Assembly (NCBI GenBank): GCA_044226195.1 | Contig: JBGAHO010000014.1 | Span: 18,606-82,605, forward strand | Direction of reading: 5' to 3' | DNA length: 64,000 nucleotides | From: RPQJ01 sp044226195 | Lineage (GTDB): Bacteria > Pseudomonadota > Gammaproteobacteria > Steroidobacterales > Steroidobacteraceae | Part shown: one piece after another, positions 25,698 through 35,220 of the stretch | Position numbering within the stretch: the first letter of the stretch is position 1 | How the letters are laid out: every line of letters begins with the position of its first letter | Made by a program: the position numbers and the translations under genes | Notes under the pieces: model-generated | Database searches by the model: none | The model's input: only the letters and a program-made list of their open reading frames with translations | Told to the model about the DNA's origin: nothing

Positions 25698-26549
25698 ATG
25701 TGCCTGCTCGTCGCCGCCTGGCGGTCCCATCCGCGCTATCGCCTGATCGTCGCCGCCAACCGCGACGAGTTCCACGCCCGTCCGGCGGCCCCGCTGGGCT
25801 GGTGGACGGACGACCCGCGCATCCTCGCGGGCCGCGACCTGCAGGCGACCGGCACGTGGATGGGTGTCGCGCGCTCCGGCCGCCTCGGCATCGTCACCAA
25901 CTTCCGCGACCTCGAGAACCCGCCGGCCGCGGACGCGCCTTCGCGCGGCATGCTGGTCACGCGCTTCCTCACCGGCGCGACTTCACCGAAGGAATACCTC
26001 GACGACCTGCGCGGCTCCGCGCGCCGGTACGCCGGATTCAACCTGCTGATCGGCGGGCCGCGCACGCTCTATTACTCCTCGAACCGCGACGGCGCGCAGC
26101 CGCGCGCGCTGGCCCCGGGACTGTACGGACTGAGCAATGCCTGGCTCGATGCGCCGTGGCCGAAGCTGCTGCGGACGCGGGCCCGTTTCGCGGAACTCGT
26201 CGCGGCGCGCGACCTCCAACCCGAGGCGCTGTTCGACATGCTGGCAGACCGCACGCCGGCCGATCCGGATGAAGTGCCGGACACGGGCATGCCGGCCGAC
26301 TGGGAACGGGCGCTGTCCTCGCCGTTCGTGCTGCACGAACGGTATGGCACGCGCTGCTCGACGCTGCTGCTGGTCGAGCGCGGCGGACGGACGGTGGTGC
26401 ACGAGCGGCGGTTCGACGCCAGCGGCGCGCAGACGGGCACGACACGCCTCGAGTTCGCGAGCGCCGACACGCCGGAGCGCTGGTTCGAGAACGAGAATCC
26501 GGACGACGCCCTGCCCGTGGACACGACCTTCGACACCTCGCCGGAATGA
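25698..26549 (+). CDS. NRDE/TANGO2 family protein
   Basis: A 283-residue protein of the Ntn-hydrolase-like NRDE family. The initiator is followed at once by Cys2 (MCLLVAAW), the likely nucleophile once methionine is removed. The name-giving motif is visible as AANRDEFHARPA, and later motifs are TGTWMGVARSGRLGIVTNFR and GLSNAWLDAPWPK. Eukaryotic TANGO2 is linked to lipid and haem handling; the bacterial function is undefined. The stop overlaps the tamA start as ATGA, which ties its expression to the outer-membrane assembly genes. Confidence 0.9.
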   Translation: MCLLVAAWRSHPRYRLIVAANRDEFHARPAAPLGWWTDDPRILAGRDLQATGTWMGVARSGRLGIVTNFRDLENPPAADAPSRGMLVTRFLTGATSPKEYLDDLRGSARRYAGFNLLIGGPRTLYYSSNRDGAQPRALAPGLYGLSNAWLDAPWPKLLRTRARFAELVAARDLQPEALFDMLADRTPADPDEVPDTGMPADWERALSSPFVLHERYGTRCSTLLLVERGGRTVVHERRFDASGAQTGTTRLEFASADTPERWFENENPDDALPVDTTFDTSPE

Positions 26550-28333
26550 AACGCCCGCTGCGCCCGTCCGCCCTCGCCTGCCTGTGCGCACTCGTGCTCA
26601 CGGTGCTCGGCACGTGGAGCGTGCCCGCGCGGGCCGCACACGAGTACGTCGACATCCGCATCGAGGGCGTCGAGCGCGAGGTCGCGGACAACATCCGCAG
26701 CTACCTCACGCTCACGCGCTACGTCATGCGCGACGACCTCACGGACGGCCAGGTGCGCCGCCTCGCCGACCGCGCCGTGGACGAAGCCGCCGACGCCATG
26801 CGGCCCTACGGCTACTACTCGCCGGTGATCCGCAGCCGCACGACGCGCGACGAACCGGACTGGATCGTGCGCCTGCGCATCCAGCCGGGCGACCCGGTCC
26901 GCTGGAGCGTCGTGGACCTGCAGCTCGAAGGCGCGGGCACCGCCGATCCGCGCCTCAAGGCGCTGGTCGCGGCCGCCTCGCTCAAGGTCGGCGAGCGGCT
27001 GGTGCACCCGACCTACGACACGTTCAAGTCCGAGCTGCTGCGCACCGCGCAGGAGCACGGCTACCTCGATGCGCAGTACACGCGGCGCGAGCTGCTCGTC
27101 GACACCGCGCAGAAGACGGCCGAGGCGCATCTCGTACTGAACACGGGCGGGCAATACCGGTTCGGGCACATCAACGTCGAACAGGACGTGCTGGACGAGA
27201 ACGTGCTGCAGCGCTACCTGCGCATCGCCGAGGGGCAGCCCTACTCGCTCGAGAACCTGCACGCGACGCAGTACGCGCTCGAGGACAGCAACTACTTCGC
27301 GACCGTCTCGGTCGCGACCGGTGACCGCGACCCGGCCACCCTCACCATCCCGGTCGACATCCACGGCGAGAAGATCAAGCGCGACCGCTACGCCTTGAGC
27401 TTCGGCTACGGCACGGACACGGGCCTGCGCGGCCAGTTCAGCTGGGACAACCGCCGGGCCAATGCGCGCGGCCATCGCATGCGCGTCGAAGCGACCGCCT
27501 CGCAGATCAAGCAGGAACTGGTCGGCCGCTACCTGATCCCGGTCGGGGACCCGAGCCTCGAGAAGCTGGAGTTCTCCGCCGGCTACGTCAACGAGGACAT
27601 CGGCGACCTGCGCAGCCAGCGCTACGAGATCGCGGGCGGGCTCACGCAGGTCTTCGGCCGCTGGCAGCGCGTGCTGTTCCTCAAGGTGAACCAGGAACGC
27701 ACGATCGTGCCGGGCGGACCCGACACCGACGACCTGCTGCTGATCCCGGGCATCAGCTACGCGAGCCTCCCGCCCAATTTCCTCACCGGCTGGGTGCGCG
27801 ACGCGGCGTATTACTTCGAGCTGAGCGGCAGCCCGAGCTCGCTCGGCTCCGACGCCTCCTACGTGCGCTTCTACGCGCGCGGCGAGCGCGTCTGGCCGAT
27901 CGGCGGGCCGTGGTACCTGCGCCTGCGCGGCGAACTCGGCGCAAGCTGGGTCGATCGCTTCTCGCAACTGCCCGCCTCGCAGCGCTTTTTCGCCGGCGGC
28001 GACCGCAGCGTGCGCGGCTTTGCCATCAATTCGCTGAGCCCGCCGATCCCGCCGACCCCGGACAACCCGAACGGCGAGACCAGCGGCGGCGGCGAGAACA
28101 AGCTGGTCGGCAGCGTGGAGTTCGAGCGCGACTTCCGCGACAACATCCGCGGCGCGGTGTTCGTCGACGCGGGCAACGCGTTCAACGACTGGAACACGCC
28201 GCTCGAATACTCGTTCGGCATCGGCGTGCGCTGGAAACTGCCGATGCTGATGATCGGCCTCGACCTGGCGCAGGCCCTCTCGGAAAAGGGGCAGAACCCG
28301 CGCCTGCACCTCAACATCACGCAGGTGCTGTAG
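26546..28333 (+). CDS. tamA: TamA, outer-membrane translocation/assembly factor (Omp85 family)
   Basis: A 595-residue protein that works with TamB to insert proteins or move lipid at the outer membrane. It has a signal peptide (residues 1-30, ending PARAAHE), about three POTRA domains (residues 33-275), and an Omp85 16-strand barrel (about 290-595). The FFAGGDRSVRGF motif is the conserved lid-lock RGF element. The C-terminus ends in an outer-membrane signature-like strand (LHLNITQVL). It is directly followed, with no spacer, by tamB. Length and layout are normal. Confidence 0.93.
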   Translation: MKRPLRPSALACLCALVLTVLGTWSVPARAAHEYVDIRIEGVEREVADNIRSYLTLTRYVMRDDLTDGQVRRLADRAVDEAADAMRPYGYYSPVIRSRTTRDEPDWIVRLRIQPGDPVRWSVVDLQLEGAGTADPRLKALVAAASLKVGERLVHPTYDTFKSELLRTAQEHGYLDAQYTRRELLVDTAQKTAEAHLVLNTGGQYRFGHINVEQDVLDENVLQRYLRIAEGQPYSLENLHATQYALEDSNYFATVSVATGDRDPATLTIPVDIHGEKIKRDRYALSFGYGTDTGLRGQFSWDNRRANARGHRMRVEATASQIKQELVGRYLIPVGDPSLEKLEFSAGYVNEDIGDLRSQRYEIAGGLTQVFGRWQRVLFLKVNQERTIVPGGPDTDDLLLIPGISYASLPPNFLTGWVRDAAYYFELSGSPSSLGSDASYVRFYARGERVWPIGGPWYLRLRGELGASWVDRFSQLPASQRFFAGGDRSVRGFAINSLSPPIPPTPDNPNGETSGGGENKLVGSVEFERDFRDNIRGAVFVDAGNAFNDWNTPLEYSFGIGVRWKLPMLMIGLDLAQALSEKGQNPRLHLNITQVL

Positions 28334-31300
28334 GTGACCGCGCGACGCTGGATCCTGTGGATCGGACTCGGCAGCGTGCTGGTGGCGCTCGTGGCCGCCG
28401 GGCTCGTCGTGCGCCACCTCCTGTACACGCCGGCGGGCCTCGACCTGCTGGTGCGCCAGCTCGGCCGGCTGGACACGGTGAAGATCGAGATCCGCGGCGC
28501 GCACGGCGTGCTGGCGGAGGCGCTCTCGGCCGATGCCGTGATCGTCGACCACGAGGCGGTGCACATCGAGGCGCGTCGCGTGCGCGTGCACCCGAAGTGG
28601 CACGCCGCGCTGACCGGCACCGTCGTTCTCGACGACGTGGTCATCGGCAGCCTCGCGATCCAGCTCAAGCACCGCGAGGAGCAGCCGCCGTCGGAGACGC
28701 ACTTCCTGCCCGCGTGGTTGCGGCTGCACCTGCCGGCCTTCGCGGTGCACGACCTGAGCCTCACGCTCGCCGACGGCGCACGCTACGCGGTGAGCCAGGT
28801 GACCGGGGACGCGCGCCTCACGCGCTGGCGCATCGACCTCGCGCCCGTCGCGCTCGACGATCCGCTCGGACGCATCTCGGGTGACGTGTTCCTGCGCGCC
28901 GGCCAGCCGCTCGGCCTGCGCGGCGACGTGACGGGACGCTGGCGCCTGCCCGACCAGCGCACCTACCAGTTCACCACCCAGGTGAAGGGCGACCTCGACC
29001 AGCTGGGCACCGAGTTCAGGCTGCAGATGCCGAACCGCCTGGCGTTCTCCGGCAACCTGCTCGCGCTCACCGAGCAGCCGAAGGTGTCCGGCGTGATCCG
29101 CCTTGCGGATTTCGACGGCACGCCGTGGATCCCGCAGGGCACGCTGCCGGCGCTGAGCGGCTCGGTCGCATTGATCGCGAACGCGGAGTCGATCGGACTC
29201 GGCGGCACGCTGGTGTCGCCCGCGCTCGAAGGCGGTCCGCTGCGCCTGCGCGGTGGCGCGAAACTGCACGACGGCCAGGTCGAGGTGAAGGCACTGCGCG
29301 CCTGGCTGCCGCGTTCGTCGCTCTCACTCACTGCGCGCGGCACGATCGATTACCGGGGCCCGGCCGTGCAGCTGGGACTCGCGGGCGACTGGAGCGCGCT
29401 GCGCTGGCCGCTCGGCGGTGAGGCGGTCGTGCAGAGCCGGCAGGGGGCGTACACGCTCAATGGCGCACTGCCGTTCGCGTTCACGGTGCAGGGCGACGTG
29501 GCCGGTCCGTCGATTCCCGCGGCGACGCTAGCTGCCGCCGGCACGATCGGCTCGGAGCAACTCGTGCTCGATCGCCTCGACGGCACGGTGCTGAAGGGAC
29601 GCGTGCAGGCCAGTGGACAGCTGGCCTGGATCGACCGGCAACCCTGGCAGTTCCGCATCGCGGCGCAGGGCATCGACGTCGCGCAGATCCGCCCGGACGT
29701 GCCCGGACGCGTGAACGTCACCGGCACGATCGGCGGCGAAGGCTTCGAAGCCACCTCGCCGTGGACGGCGCGCATCGCCTCGATGTCCGGCACGCTGTTC
29801 CAGCGCGCGCTCACCGGACGGGGCGAAATCACGCACCGGGACGGCGCCTACGACCTGAAGCAGGTGCGCATCAGCAACGGCGCATCCACGCTCGACGTCA
29901 ACGGCCGCTACGGGCAGACCATGGACCTGCGCTGGCAGGCGAACCTGCAGTCGCTCGCGATCGTGCTGCCCGGCATGGGCGGCCAGCTGCAATCGTCGGG
30001 CTCGGCGCGGGGCACGCTCGAGCGACCGGAGATCGTGGGCGAGCTGCACCTGCGCGACCTCAAGTACGGCGACGTGGTGGTGGGCAAGGCTGACGGGGTG
30101 CTCGACGTGGACGTCGCCGACCGACGGCCCTCGCACATCGAGCTGCGTGCGAGCGACGCGGTCGCCGGCGGCGTGCGCTTCGACGACGTGAACCTGCGAC
30201 TGGCCGGCCTGGCGCACGAACACGGACTCGACCTCGAGATCGTGTCGCCGGGCAGCCCGCATCGCAAGCTGGCGCCGTTCCGCGGGCGCGCCACCATCGC
30301 AGGGGCCTACGATGCCGAGCATCATCTCTGGCGCGGCACGCTCAACGAGACCCGCGTCGTCTTCGACGACGGCGAGGCGAAACTGCTGCAGCCCGCGGCC
30401 ATCGAGCTGGGCCCGGGGCTCACGCGGCTCGCGCCGCTCTGCATCGCCGCGGCGGAATCGCGCCTGTGCATCGAGGGCGAGCACCACGCACAGCCGCTCT
30501 CGTGGCGGGTGATCTACAGCGCGCAGGACTGGCCGCTGCGTCGCCTGCTGCGCACGCTGCTCGGCTGGCAGGAATTCGACGGCAACCTGCAGGCGAGCGG
30601 CTGGGCCGAACGCACGCCGGGCCAGGACTGGACGGGCGGCACCACGGTGATCCTCGACCACCCGGTACTCGACGTGCCGCGCAACAAGTTCCGCACGGAG
30701 CGCATCGAGCTCGGCGGCGGACGCGTCGACTTCTATGCCGAGCCCACGCAGATCCGCGCCAGCGTGGCCCTCGACGTGGTCGACGGCACGAAGATCGCCG
30801 GCGAGGCGCTGGCCGATCGCAAGCCCGGGGCGGACCTGCTGGATTCGCCGTTGCACGGCACGCTGCGCGGCGAATCCGCCGCACTGTCGTTCCTGCCGCT
30901 GCTGGTGCCCGAGATCGACCGTTCGACCGGCAAGCTCGACGGCGACCTGACCCTGAGCGGCACGCTCGGCGCGCCGCAGTTCATCGGCACGTTCCGCGTC
31001 CGCGACGGGCGCTTCGACTTCTACCGCACCAATTTCTCGCTGACCAAGGTCGAACTCGGCGGCAACTTCATCGGCGACGAACTCACCTTCGTCGGCCGCG
31101 GCGAGACCTCGAAGGGCCCGGTCGAACTCGACGGCCGCTTCAACTGGCCGGACGGCGTGATGACGGGGGCGATGCACCTCAAGGGCGAGAACCTGCTGGT
31201 GGCCGACACGCCCGAGTACAAGGTGATCGCCTCGCCGAACCTGACCCTGCGCGCCGGCAGCGAGGGCTACGACGTCGAAGGCGAGATCGTGGTGCCGACG

Positions 31301-32110
31301 GCGAAGATCTCGCCGAAGGACCTGAGCACCTCGGTGAGCGCGTCGCCGGACGAGCGCGTGGTCAACATCGAGGTCGAGGACGAGGAGCCGACCAAGCCGC
31401 AGCGCATCCGCAGCCGCGTGCGCGTCCTGCTCGGCGACAACGTGCGCGTGGACAGCTTCGGCCTGAAGGCGCGCCTCGGGGGCGACGTCGTGGTGACGAC
31501 CGAGCCCGGCGACGTGGCGCGCGGCCTCGGTGCAATCAACGTGGTCGACGGCCAGTACAAGGCCTTCGGCCAGGACGTGAAGATCACCAAGGGCATCCTG
31601 AAATACGACAACACGCCGCTCGGCGAGCCGCAGATCGAGCTGACGGCCGAGCGCACGATCAAGGACCAGGACATCACCGTCGCCGTGAACGTGCGCGGCA
31701 GCCTCGCGCGGCCGTTCATCTCGCTGAGCTCGACGCCGGCCATGTCGAACAACGAGGCGCTCTCGTACCTGCTGACGGGACGCTCGATCGACTCGCTGCA
31801 GAGCAACGAGGCCACGAGCGTCAACAAGGCGGCCGAGAACCTCGCGCTGAGCGGCGGCAGCCTGCTGCTCGGCGGGATCGGCAGCAAGCTCGGCCTCGAC
31901 GAGGTGTCCGTCGATCGCACCAGCACGTCCGACACGTCGGTGACGCTCGGCAAGTTCCTCTCACCGAAGCTGTTCGTCAGCTACGGCGTCTCGATCGCCG
32001 AGGCGATCAACACGATCAAGCTCCGCTACACGCTCAACAAGCAGTGGTCGCTCAAGGCCGAGGCGGGCCTCGAGCAGAGCGCGGACGTCGAGTTCAAGAT
32101 CGAGCGCTGA
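28334..32110 (+). CDS. tamB: TamB, inner-membrane-anchored translocation factor
   Basis: A 1258-residue AsmA-like bridge protein that spans the periplasm as a long beta-taco groove and partners TamA. It is implicated in phospholipid transport and outer-membrane biogenesis. A single N-terminal anchor helix lies at residues 8-28 (LWIGLGSVLVALVAAGLVV). The C-terminal DUF490 domain ends with RPFISLSSTPAMSNNEALS and YLLTGRSIDSLQ, typical of TamB. The GTG start follows the tamA TAG without a gap. The stop is four bases before the convergent Nudix gene. Confidence 0.93.
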   Translation: MTARRWILWIGLGSVLVALVAAGLVVRHLLYTPAGLDLLVRQLGRLDTVKIEIRGAHGVLAEALSADAVIVDHEAVHIEARRVRVHPKWHAALTGTVVLDDVVIGSLAIQLKHREEQPPSETHFLPAWLRLHLPAFAVHDLSLTLADGARYAVSQVTGDARLTRWRIDLAPVALDDPLGRISGDVFLRAGQPLGLRGDVTGRWRLPDQRTYQFTTQVKGDLDQLGTEFRLQMPNRLAFSGNLLALTEQPKVSGVIRLADFDGTPWIPQGTLPALSGSVALIANAESIGLGGTLVSPALEGGPLRLRGGAKLHDGQVEVKALRAWLPRSSLSLTARGTIDYRGPAVQLGLAGDWSALRWPLGGEAVVQSRQGAYTLNGALPFAFTVQGDVAGPSIPAATLAAAGTIGSEQLVLDRLDGTVLKGRVQASGQLAWIDRQPWQFRIAAQGIDVAQIRPDVPGRVNVTGTIGGEGFEATSPWTARIASMSGTLFQRALTGRGEITHRDGAYDLKQVRISNGASTLDVNGRYGQTMDLRWQANLQSLAIVLPGMGGQLQSSGSARGTLERPEIVGELHLRDLKYGDVVVGKADGVLDVDVADRRPSHIELRASDAVAGGVRFDDVNLRLAGLAHEHGLDLEIVSPGSPHRKLAPFRGRATIAGAYDAEHHLWRGTLNETRVVFDDGEAKLLQPAAIELGPGLTRLAPLCIAAAESRLCIEGEHHAQPLSWRVIYSAQDWPLRRLLRTLLGWQEFDGNLQASGWAERTPGQDWTGGTTVILDHPVLDVPRNKFRTERIELGGGRVDFYAEPTQIRASVALDVVDGTKIAGEALADRKPGADLLDSPLHGTLRGESAALSFLPLLVPEIDRSTGKLDGDLTLSGTLGAPQFIGTFRVRDGRFDFYRTNFSLTKVELGGNFIGDELTFVGRGETSKGPVELDGRFNWPDGVMTGAMHLKGENLLVADTPEYKVIASPNLTLRAGSEGYDVEGEIVVPTAKISPKDLSTSVSASPDERVVNIEVEDEEPTKPQRIRSRVRVLLGDNVRVDSFGLKARLGGDVVVTTEPGDVARGLGAINVVDGQYKAFGQDVKITKGILKYDNTPLGEPQIELTAERTIKDQDITVAVNVRGSLARPFISLSSTPAMSNNEALSYLLTGRSIDSLQSNEATSVNKAAENLALSGGSLLLGGIGSKLGLDEVSVDRTSTSDTSVTLGKFLSPKLFVSYGVSIAEAINTIKLRYTLNKQWSLKAEAGLEQSADVEFKIER

Positions 32111-32114
32111 GCGC

Positions 32115-32735
32115 TCAGTCGAAATCGGTCGGCAGCCCGCGCGCGAGCCAGTGCTCGTGCATGCGCCGCACCTGCCCGGGCGTGCTGCGGCCGAGCGACA
32201 TCTCCGGCAGGCCATCGAGCGCGAACCAGTCGACGCCGTCGGTCTCGTAGCTGGTGCGCGCCTCGCCGCCCTCGATCTCGCACAGGAAGAACGCCTTCCA
32301 CGAATGGAACAGCGTCGGCCCGTGGCCGTGCCGGCTGCGGTCGTAGAGCGCCGCGAGCTTCACGGCGCGGGCGCGATACCCCGACTCCTGCTCGATCTCC
32401 TTCTCGACCGCCTGGGTCGGTGACTCGTTCACGTCGGCCCAGCCGCCTGGCAGCGTCCAGCGTCCGTCGAGCCGCTCGCGCACCAGCAGCACCCGGCCGC
32501 GCTCGTCGAACGTGGCTGCGCGCACGTCCATCTTCGGCGTGACATAACCATCGTCCGTCGCCCACAGCACCGCCAGCCGATGGCGTTCGGCCGGGTCGTC
32601 GCCCGCCAGCAGTTCGACGGCCAGCGCCTCGATTTCCTCGTAGCGCTGGCGATCGTATTCCTCGCGACAGAAGTGCAACCCGGTGCGGGCCAGCGCGTGC
32701 AGGCGACGGGCAATGGCGAGGGAACGGTCCGACAT
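32115..32735 (-). CDS. Nudix hydrolase with N-terminal helical domain
   Basis: A 206-residue pyrophosphohydrolase of nucleoside diphosphate derivatives. The first 65 residues are a helical domain (MSDRSLAIARRLHALARTG, EYDRQRYEEIEALAVELL) of the kind found in the Nudix_N_2 group, often annotated as ADP-ribose pyrophosphatases. The Nudix box follows as GGWADVNESPTQAVEKEIEQESGY, with REUxEExGU appearing as KEIEQESGY (the usual R is K). The substrate is uncertain. AGGAG lies 8 bases before the ATG at 32735, which decides the start over longer open frames. Convergent with tamB. Confidence 0.86.
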   Translation of the reverse strand: MSDRSLAIARRLHALARTGLHFCREEYDRQRYEEIEALAVELLAGDDPAERHRLAVLWATDDGYVTPKMDVRAATFDERGRVLLVRERLDGRWTLPGGWADVNESPTQAVEKEIEQESGYRARAVKLAALYDRSRHGHGPTLFHSWKAFFLCEIEGGEARTSYETDGVDWFALDGLPEMSLGRSTPGQVRRMHEHWLARGLPTDFD

Positions 32736-32890
32736 CGGGGCACTCCTGGCGCGCCGATCGGCGGTCGCCATCTCCGGGTCCGGCCCGCAGTGTAGCCAGA
32801 CCGCGCAGGCCGTGACGGGGCTCAACGACCGGCTCGCGGCGGGACTCCAGACTGCGCGGGTCCCCCGACGCCCGTTCCGGAGTGAGCGCC

Positions 32891-33343
32891 ATGCCCCGAC
32901 TGTCGATCCGCCACGCTGCCCCGCTCGCGATGACCCTCGCCTGGATGAGCGTGACCGCCGCGGATGATGCAGGCGTGACTGCGCCCGCACGGACGCCCCC
33001 CGACGTAGCGCGCGCCATCGTGACCGACGCCCGCGCACTCGCCGCCGCCAACCAGCGCTTCTTCGACGCGGCCGGCCGGTACGCGACCGATCCGCGCGAG
33101 TTGGCGGGCGACTACCTGCCGGCGATTCCCGCGCCAGATCCCACGGTCGCCGTCGGCACGTACGGCTTCGGCGTGCAGCACCAGGTCGTGCTGGACCTCA
33201 AGCCCGATGCCTACCCCGTGTGCCGGCTGCTAAACCGCAGCACGGGCTTCTCGTATGCGGCGGTGCCCGACGGCAAACCCGCGAACTCGCGCGACGGATG
33301 CTGGAAGGCGGGCGACGGCTACCGGTTCGAATACCTGCCCTGA
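32891..33343 (+). CDS. Secreted protein of unknown function, pilin-like features
   Basis: A 150-residue protein with a probable Sec signal peptide (MPRLSIRHAAPLAMTLAWMS, cleavage near VTA-AD). The mature part has ALAAANQRFFDAAGRYATDP, resembling the post-helix region of minor pilins, but the N-terminal pilin helix and prepilin site are absent. Two cysteines in the C-terminal half (VCRLL, DGCWK) could form a disulfide as in pilins. The ATG at 32891 is preceded by GGAG at nine bases; an in-frame GTG at 32882 is possible. No family is assigned and function is unknown. Confidence 0.65.
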   Translation: MPRLSIRHAAPLAMTLAWMSVTAADDAGVTAPARTPPDVARAIVTDARALAAANQRFFDAAGRYATDPRELAGDYLPAIPAPDPTVAVGTYGFGVQHQVVLDLKPDAYPVCRLLNRSTGFSYAAVPDGKPANSRDGCWKAGDGYRFEYLP

Positions 33344-33649
33344 CACCGACCGCGGCGTCCAGCCGACGGCGAGTGCTGCGTCGCTCGTTCCCGGTACTCC
33401 TCGAGTCGTCCAGCACACGCCACGTGGATTCGGCAGCACGCCGGGGTCCACGGGGCGATTGCGAATCGATACACGCGGGCGCAATGGCGCTGCCGCTGCA
33501 ATAGCCGGCATGGCGGCCTGCCGGCAGCAGGTCTAGCGTAGGTGGGTGAGTCAAGGACGCTGGCGCGGTGCTTCAGAGTGCAGACGCCGCAGTTCGGCGC
33601 TGCACTGCCAACCGAATCGGTGAGTGCCGCAAGAGCGATGGAGGCGGAA
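33344..33649. other. Intergenic region without recognised features
   Basis: About 300 bases between the secreted protein and the esterase. Open frames here exist on both strands but are short, arginine- or proline-rich and without ribosome sites. I see no strong promoter, hairpin terminator or repeat. A ribosome site GGAGG (33640-33644) for the next gene closes the region. Confidence 0.6.
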
Positions 33650-34576
33650 ATGAACGCAATGCATCGTTTGAATCTCGTGGCCGCGATTGCCGTTCCGATT
33701 CTGTCGATCGCCTGGAGCGGCTACGCCTGCGCCGCGGACCCGGCCGGATCGACTGAGACGCATTCCGGGTGTGGCTCGTCGCTGCCCGTGGGAGTCGTCG
33801 CGGGCACGACCAGTTCGCGGACGGTTCTCGTCGACGGCAGCAAACATTCCTACCTGCTGCACGTTCCCGCAGGCTATGACCCCGGCAAGCCCGCGCCCTT
33901 GGTCCTGAGCCTGCACGGCTTCATGAGCAGCCCGGAAACCCAGGACGCCGCGACCGGCCTGGCGGCGATCAGCGACCGTGAAGGCTTCATACTCGCGACT
34001 CCCGACGGCGGAATCGGCTGGCGCTTCGTGCAATCCGCGCGCGATTCGAACACCGCCTACCTCCGGGAACTCGTCGCCAGCCTGCGCACGGACTTGTGCG
34101 TGGATCCCAGGCGCATCTATGCCGCCGGCAAGTCGCAGGGCGGATTCATGAGCAGCTGGCTGGGCTGCAAGGCCCCCGACGTGTTCGCCGCGGTCGCGCC
34201 CGTGGCGGGGATGTACGAGCCACCGGAGGGATGCGCGCCCATCCCGATCATCGAGTTCCACGGGAGCGCCGATTCGACGGTGCCATTTGGCGGCGGGCAC
34301 ATCCTGGTCCTCGGCAACTTCCCCGGCGCCGTCGCGGTGATGGACGAGTGGGCGCGCGTCAACGGCTGTACCGGCGCGGCGGTGAACGAGCAGGTCACGC
34401 CGCACGTGCGGCGCGCGACCTACCAGGGCTGCCGGGCAGCGACGGTCCAGTACCTCACGGATGCCGGCCACACCTGGCCGGGAGGGCTCGTGAAGGAAGG
34501 CGACAAGACGACGCCGGCCGACCTGCCCGCTTCGCAGCTGATCTGGGATTTCTTCAAGGCGCACCCCAAGCCCTGA
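33650..34576 (+). CDS. Secreted esterase, PHB-depolymerase / feruloyl-esterase (CE1) family
   Basis: A 308-residue exported alpha/beta hydrolase. The signal peptide covers residues 1-29 (ending GYACAADP). Motifs are the oxyanion region LSLHGFMSSPE, the nucleophile elbow AAGKSQGGFMSSW (serine in GxSxG), an acid in HGSADSTVPFGGG, and the catalytic histidine in TDAGHTWPGG. Several cysteines (TDLCVD, GCKAPD, EGCAP, NGCTG, QGCRA) probably form disulfides, as in secreted family members. It acts on short polyesters or ester-linked aromatics outside the cytoplasm. I chose ATG 33650 because GGAGG lies five bases upstream; the frame is open farther but not protein-like. Confidence 0.87.
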   Translation: MNAMHRLNLVAAIAVPILSIAWSGYACAADPAGSTETHSGCGSSLPVGVVAGTTSSRTVLVDGSKHSYLLHVPAGYDPGKPAPLVLSLHGFMSSPETQDAATGLAAISDREGFILATPDGGIGWRFVQSARDSNTAYLRELVASLRTDLCVDPRRIYAAGKSQGGFMSSWLGCKAPDVFAAVAPVAGMYEPPEGCAPIPIIEFHGSADSTVPFGGGHILVLGNFPGAVAVMDEWARVNGCTGAAVNEQVTPHVRRATYQGCRAATVQYLTDAGHTWPGGLVKEGDKTTPADLPASQLIWDFFKAHPKP

Positions 34577-34642
34577 CGGCCCGACGGGCGGTCCGGCGCC
34601 GCGCACGCGCCGGGTCGTCTTGCGCTCGCCGCCTCCGGCCGA

Positions 34643-34664
34643 ACGGACGGACGGACGGACGGAC
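34643..34664 (+). repeat. Tetranucleotide tandem repeat (ACGG)5
   Basis: Five perfect ACGG units plus two bases lie 25 bases upstream of the -35 of the arg operon. Directly after them come a 14-base palindrome GGACTG-CA-CAGTCC (34661-34674) and a near-perfect hairpin CCCCGAACGTCCGGGG (34673-34688). Slippage in such a repeat could change spacing to an upstream site. Confidence 0.85.
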
Positions 34665-34688
34665 TGCACAGTCCCCGAACGTCCGGGG

Positions 34689-34713
34689 TTGACATCGTCT
34701 GCATATTTATGCA
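34689..34713 (+). promoter_or_regulatory. arg operon promoter with ARG box (ArgR operator)
   Basis: A perfect -35 TTGACA is at 34689-34694. Eleven bases into the region comes TGCATATTTATGCA (34700-34713), a palindrome fitting the ArgR half-site pattern TNTGCAT/ATGCANA with an AT-rich centre. The -10 is poor in consensus (about 34712-34717). ArgR bound here would block the operon when arginine is plentiful, and would autoregulate argR, the first gene. Confidence 0.78.
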
Positions 34714-34754
34714 CATTTGCCGCCCTTTTATTCAACCGAGCCGGCCCGCAGACC

Positions 34755-35210
34755 ATGTCCAGCGACCTGAACGCCCAGATCCTCCGCCGGGACGCCATCG
34801 TGCGCATCCTGCGGCAGACGGCTGTGGCGCGGCAGGCCGAGCTGGTCGCCCTGCTGCGCCGTGACGGTCACGAGGCCACGCAATCGAGCGTGAGCCGCGA
34901 CCTGCGCGAGCTCGGCGTGGTGAAGGGTGCCGACCGCTACCTGCTGCCGGCCGTCGAGGACGCGCTCACCCCGAGCCACTTCGAGACGGTGCAGACCTTC
35001 GTGAAGGGCTATCGCGCCGCCGGCACCAGCCTGACGGTGCTGCGCACCACGGTCGGCGCGGCGCAGAGCGTGGCCCTCGCCATCGACAAGGCCCGCTGGC
35101 CGGAGATCGTCGGCACCATCGCCGGCGACGACACGATTTTCATCGCGACGGAAAGCGCCCGCACGCAGCGCCGGCTGCACGAGCGCCTCCGTTCCACTTT
35201 CGGACGCTGA
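34755..35210 (+). CDS. argR: ArgR, arginine repressor
   Basis: A 151-residue hexameric repressor that binds ARG boxes with arginine as corepressor. The N-terminal winged helix carries QAELVALLRRDGHEATQSSVS followed by RDLRELGVVK, the recognition region SSVSRDLRELGV being diagnostic. The C-terminal oligomerisation domain contains GTIAGDDTIFIAT, the family GDDT motif for arginine binding. I chose ATG at 34755 because it sits right at the start of the winged helix. The reading frame continues upstream through repeats and operator. It is the promoter-proximal gene of the arginine operon, so repression is autogenous. Confidence 0.94.
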   Translation: MSSDLNAQILRRDAIVRILRQTAVARQAELVALLRRDGHEATQSSVSRDLRELGVVKGADRYLLPAVEDALTPSHFETVQTFVKGYRAAGTSLTVLRTTVGAAQSVALAIDKARWPEIVGTIAGDDTIFIATESARTQRRLHERLRSTFGR

Positions 35211-35220
35211 GACTCCCCCC

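Noticed and set aside
26072..29269. Long open frame on the minus strand across NRDE, tamA and tamB
   Set aside because: It is antisense to well-recognised proteins, extremely rich in Arg, His, Val and Asp, and has no motif. In such GC-rich DNA long antisense frames arise from codon bias.
32891..33343. Type IV minor pilin
   Set aside because: The mature region looks pilin-like, but there is no prepilin cleavage site or N-terminal hydrophobic helix; it has an ordinary Sec signal.
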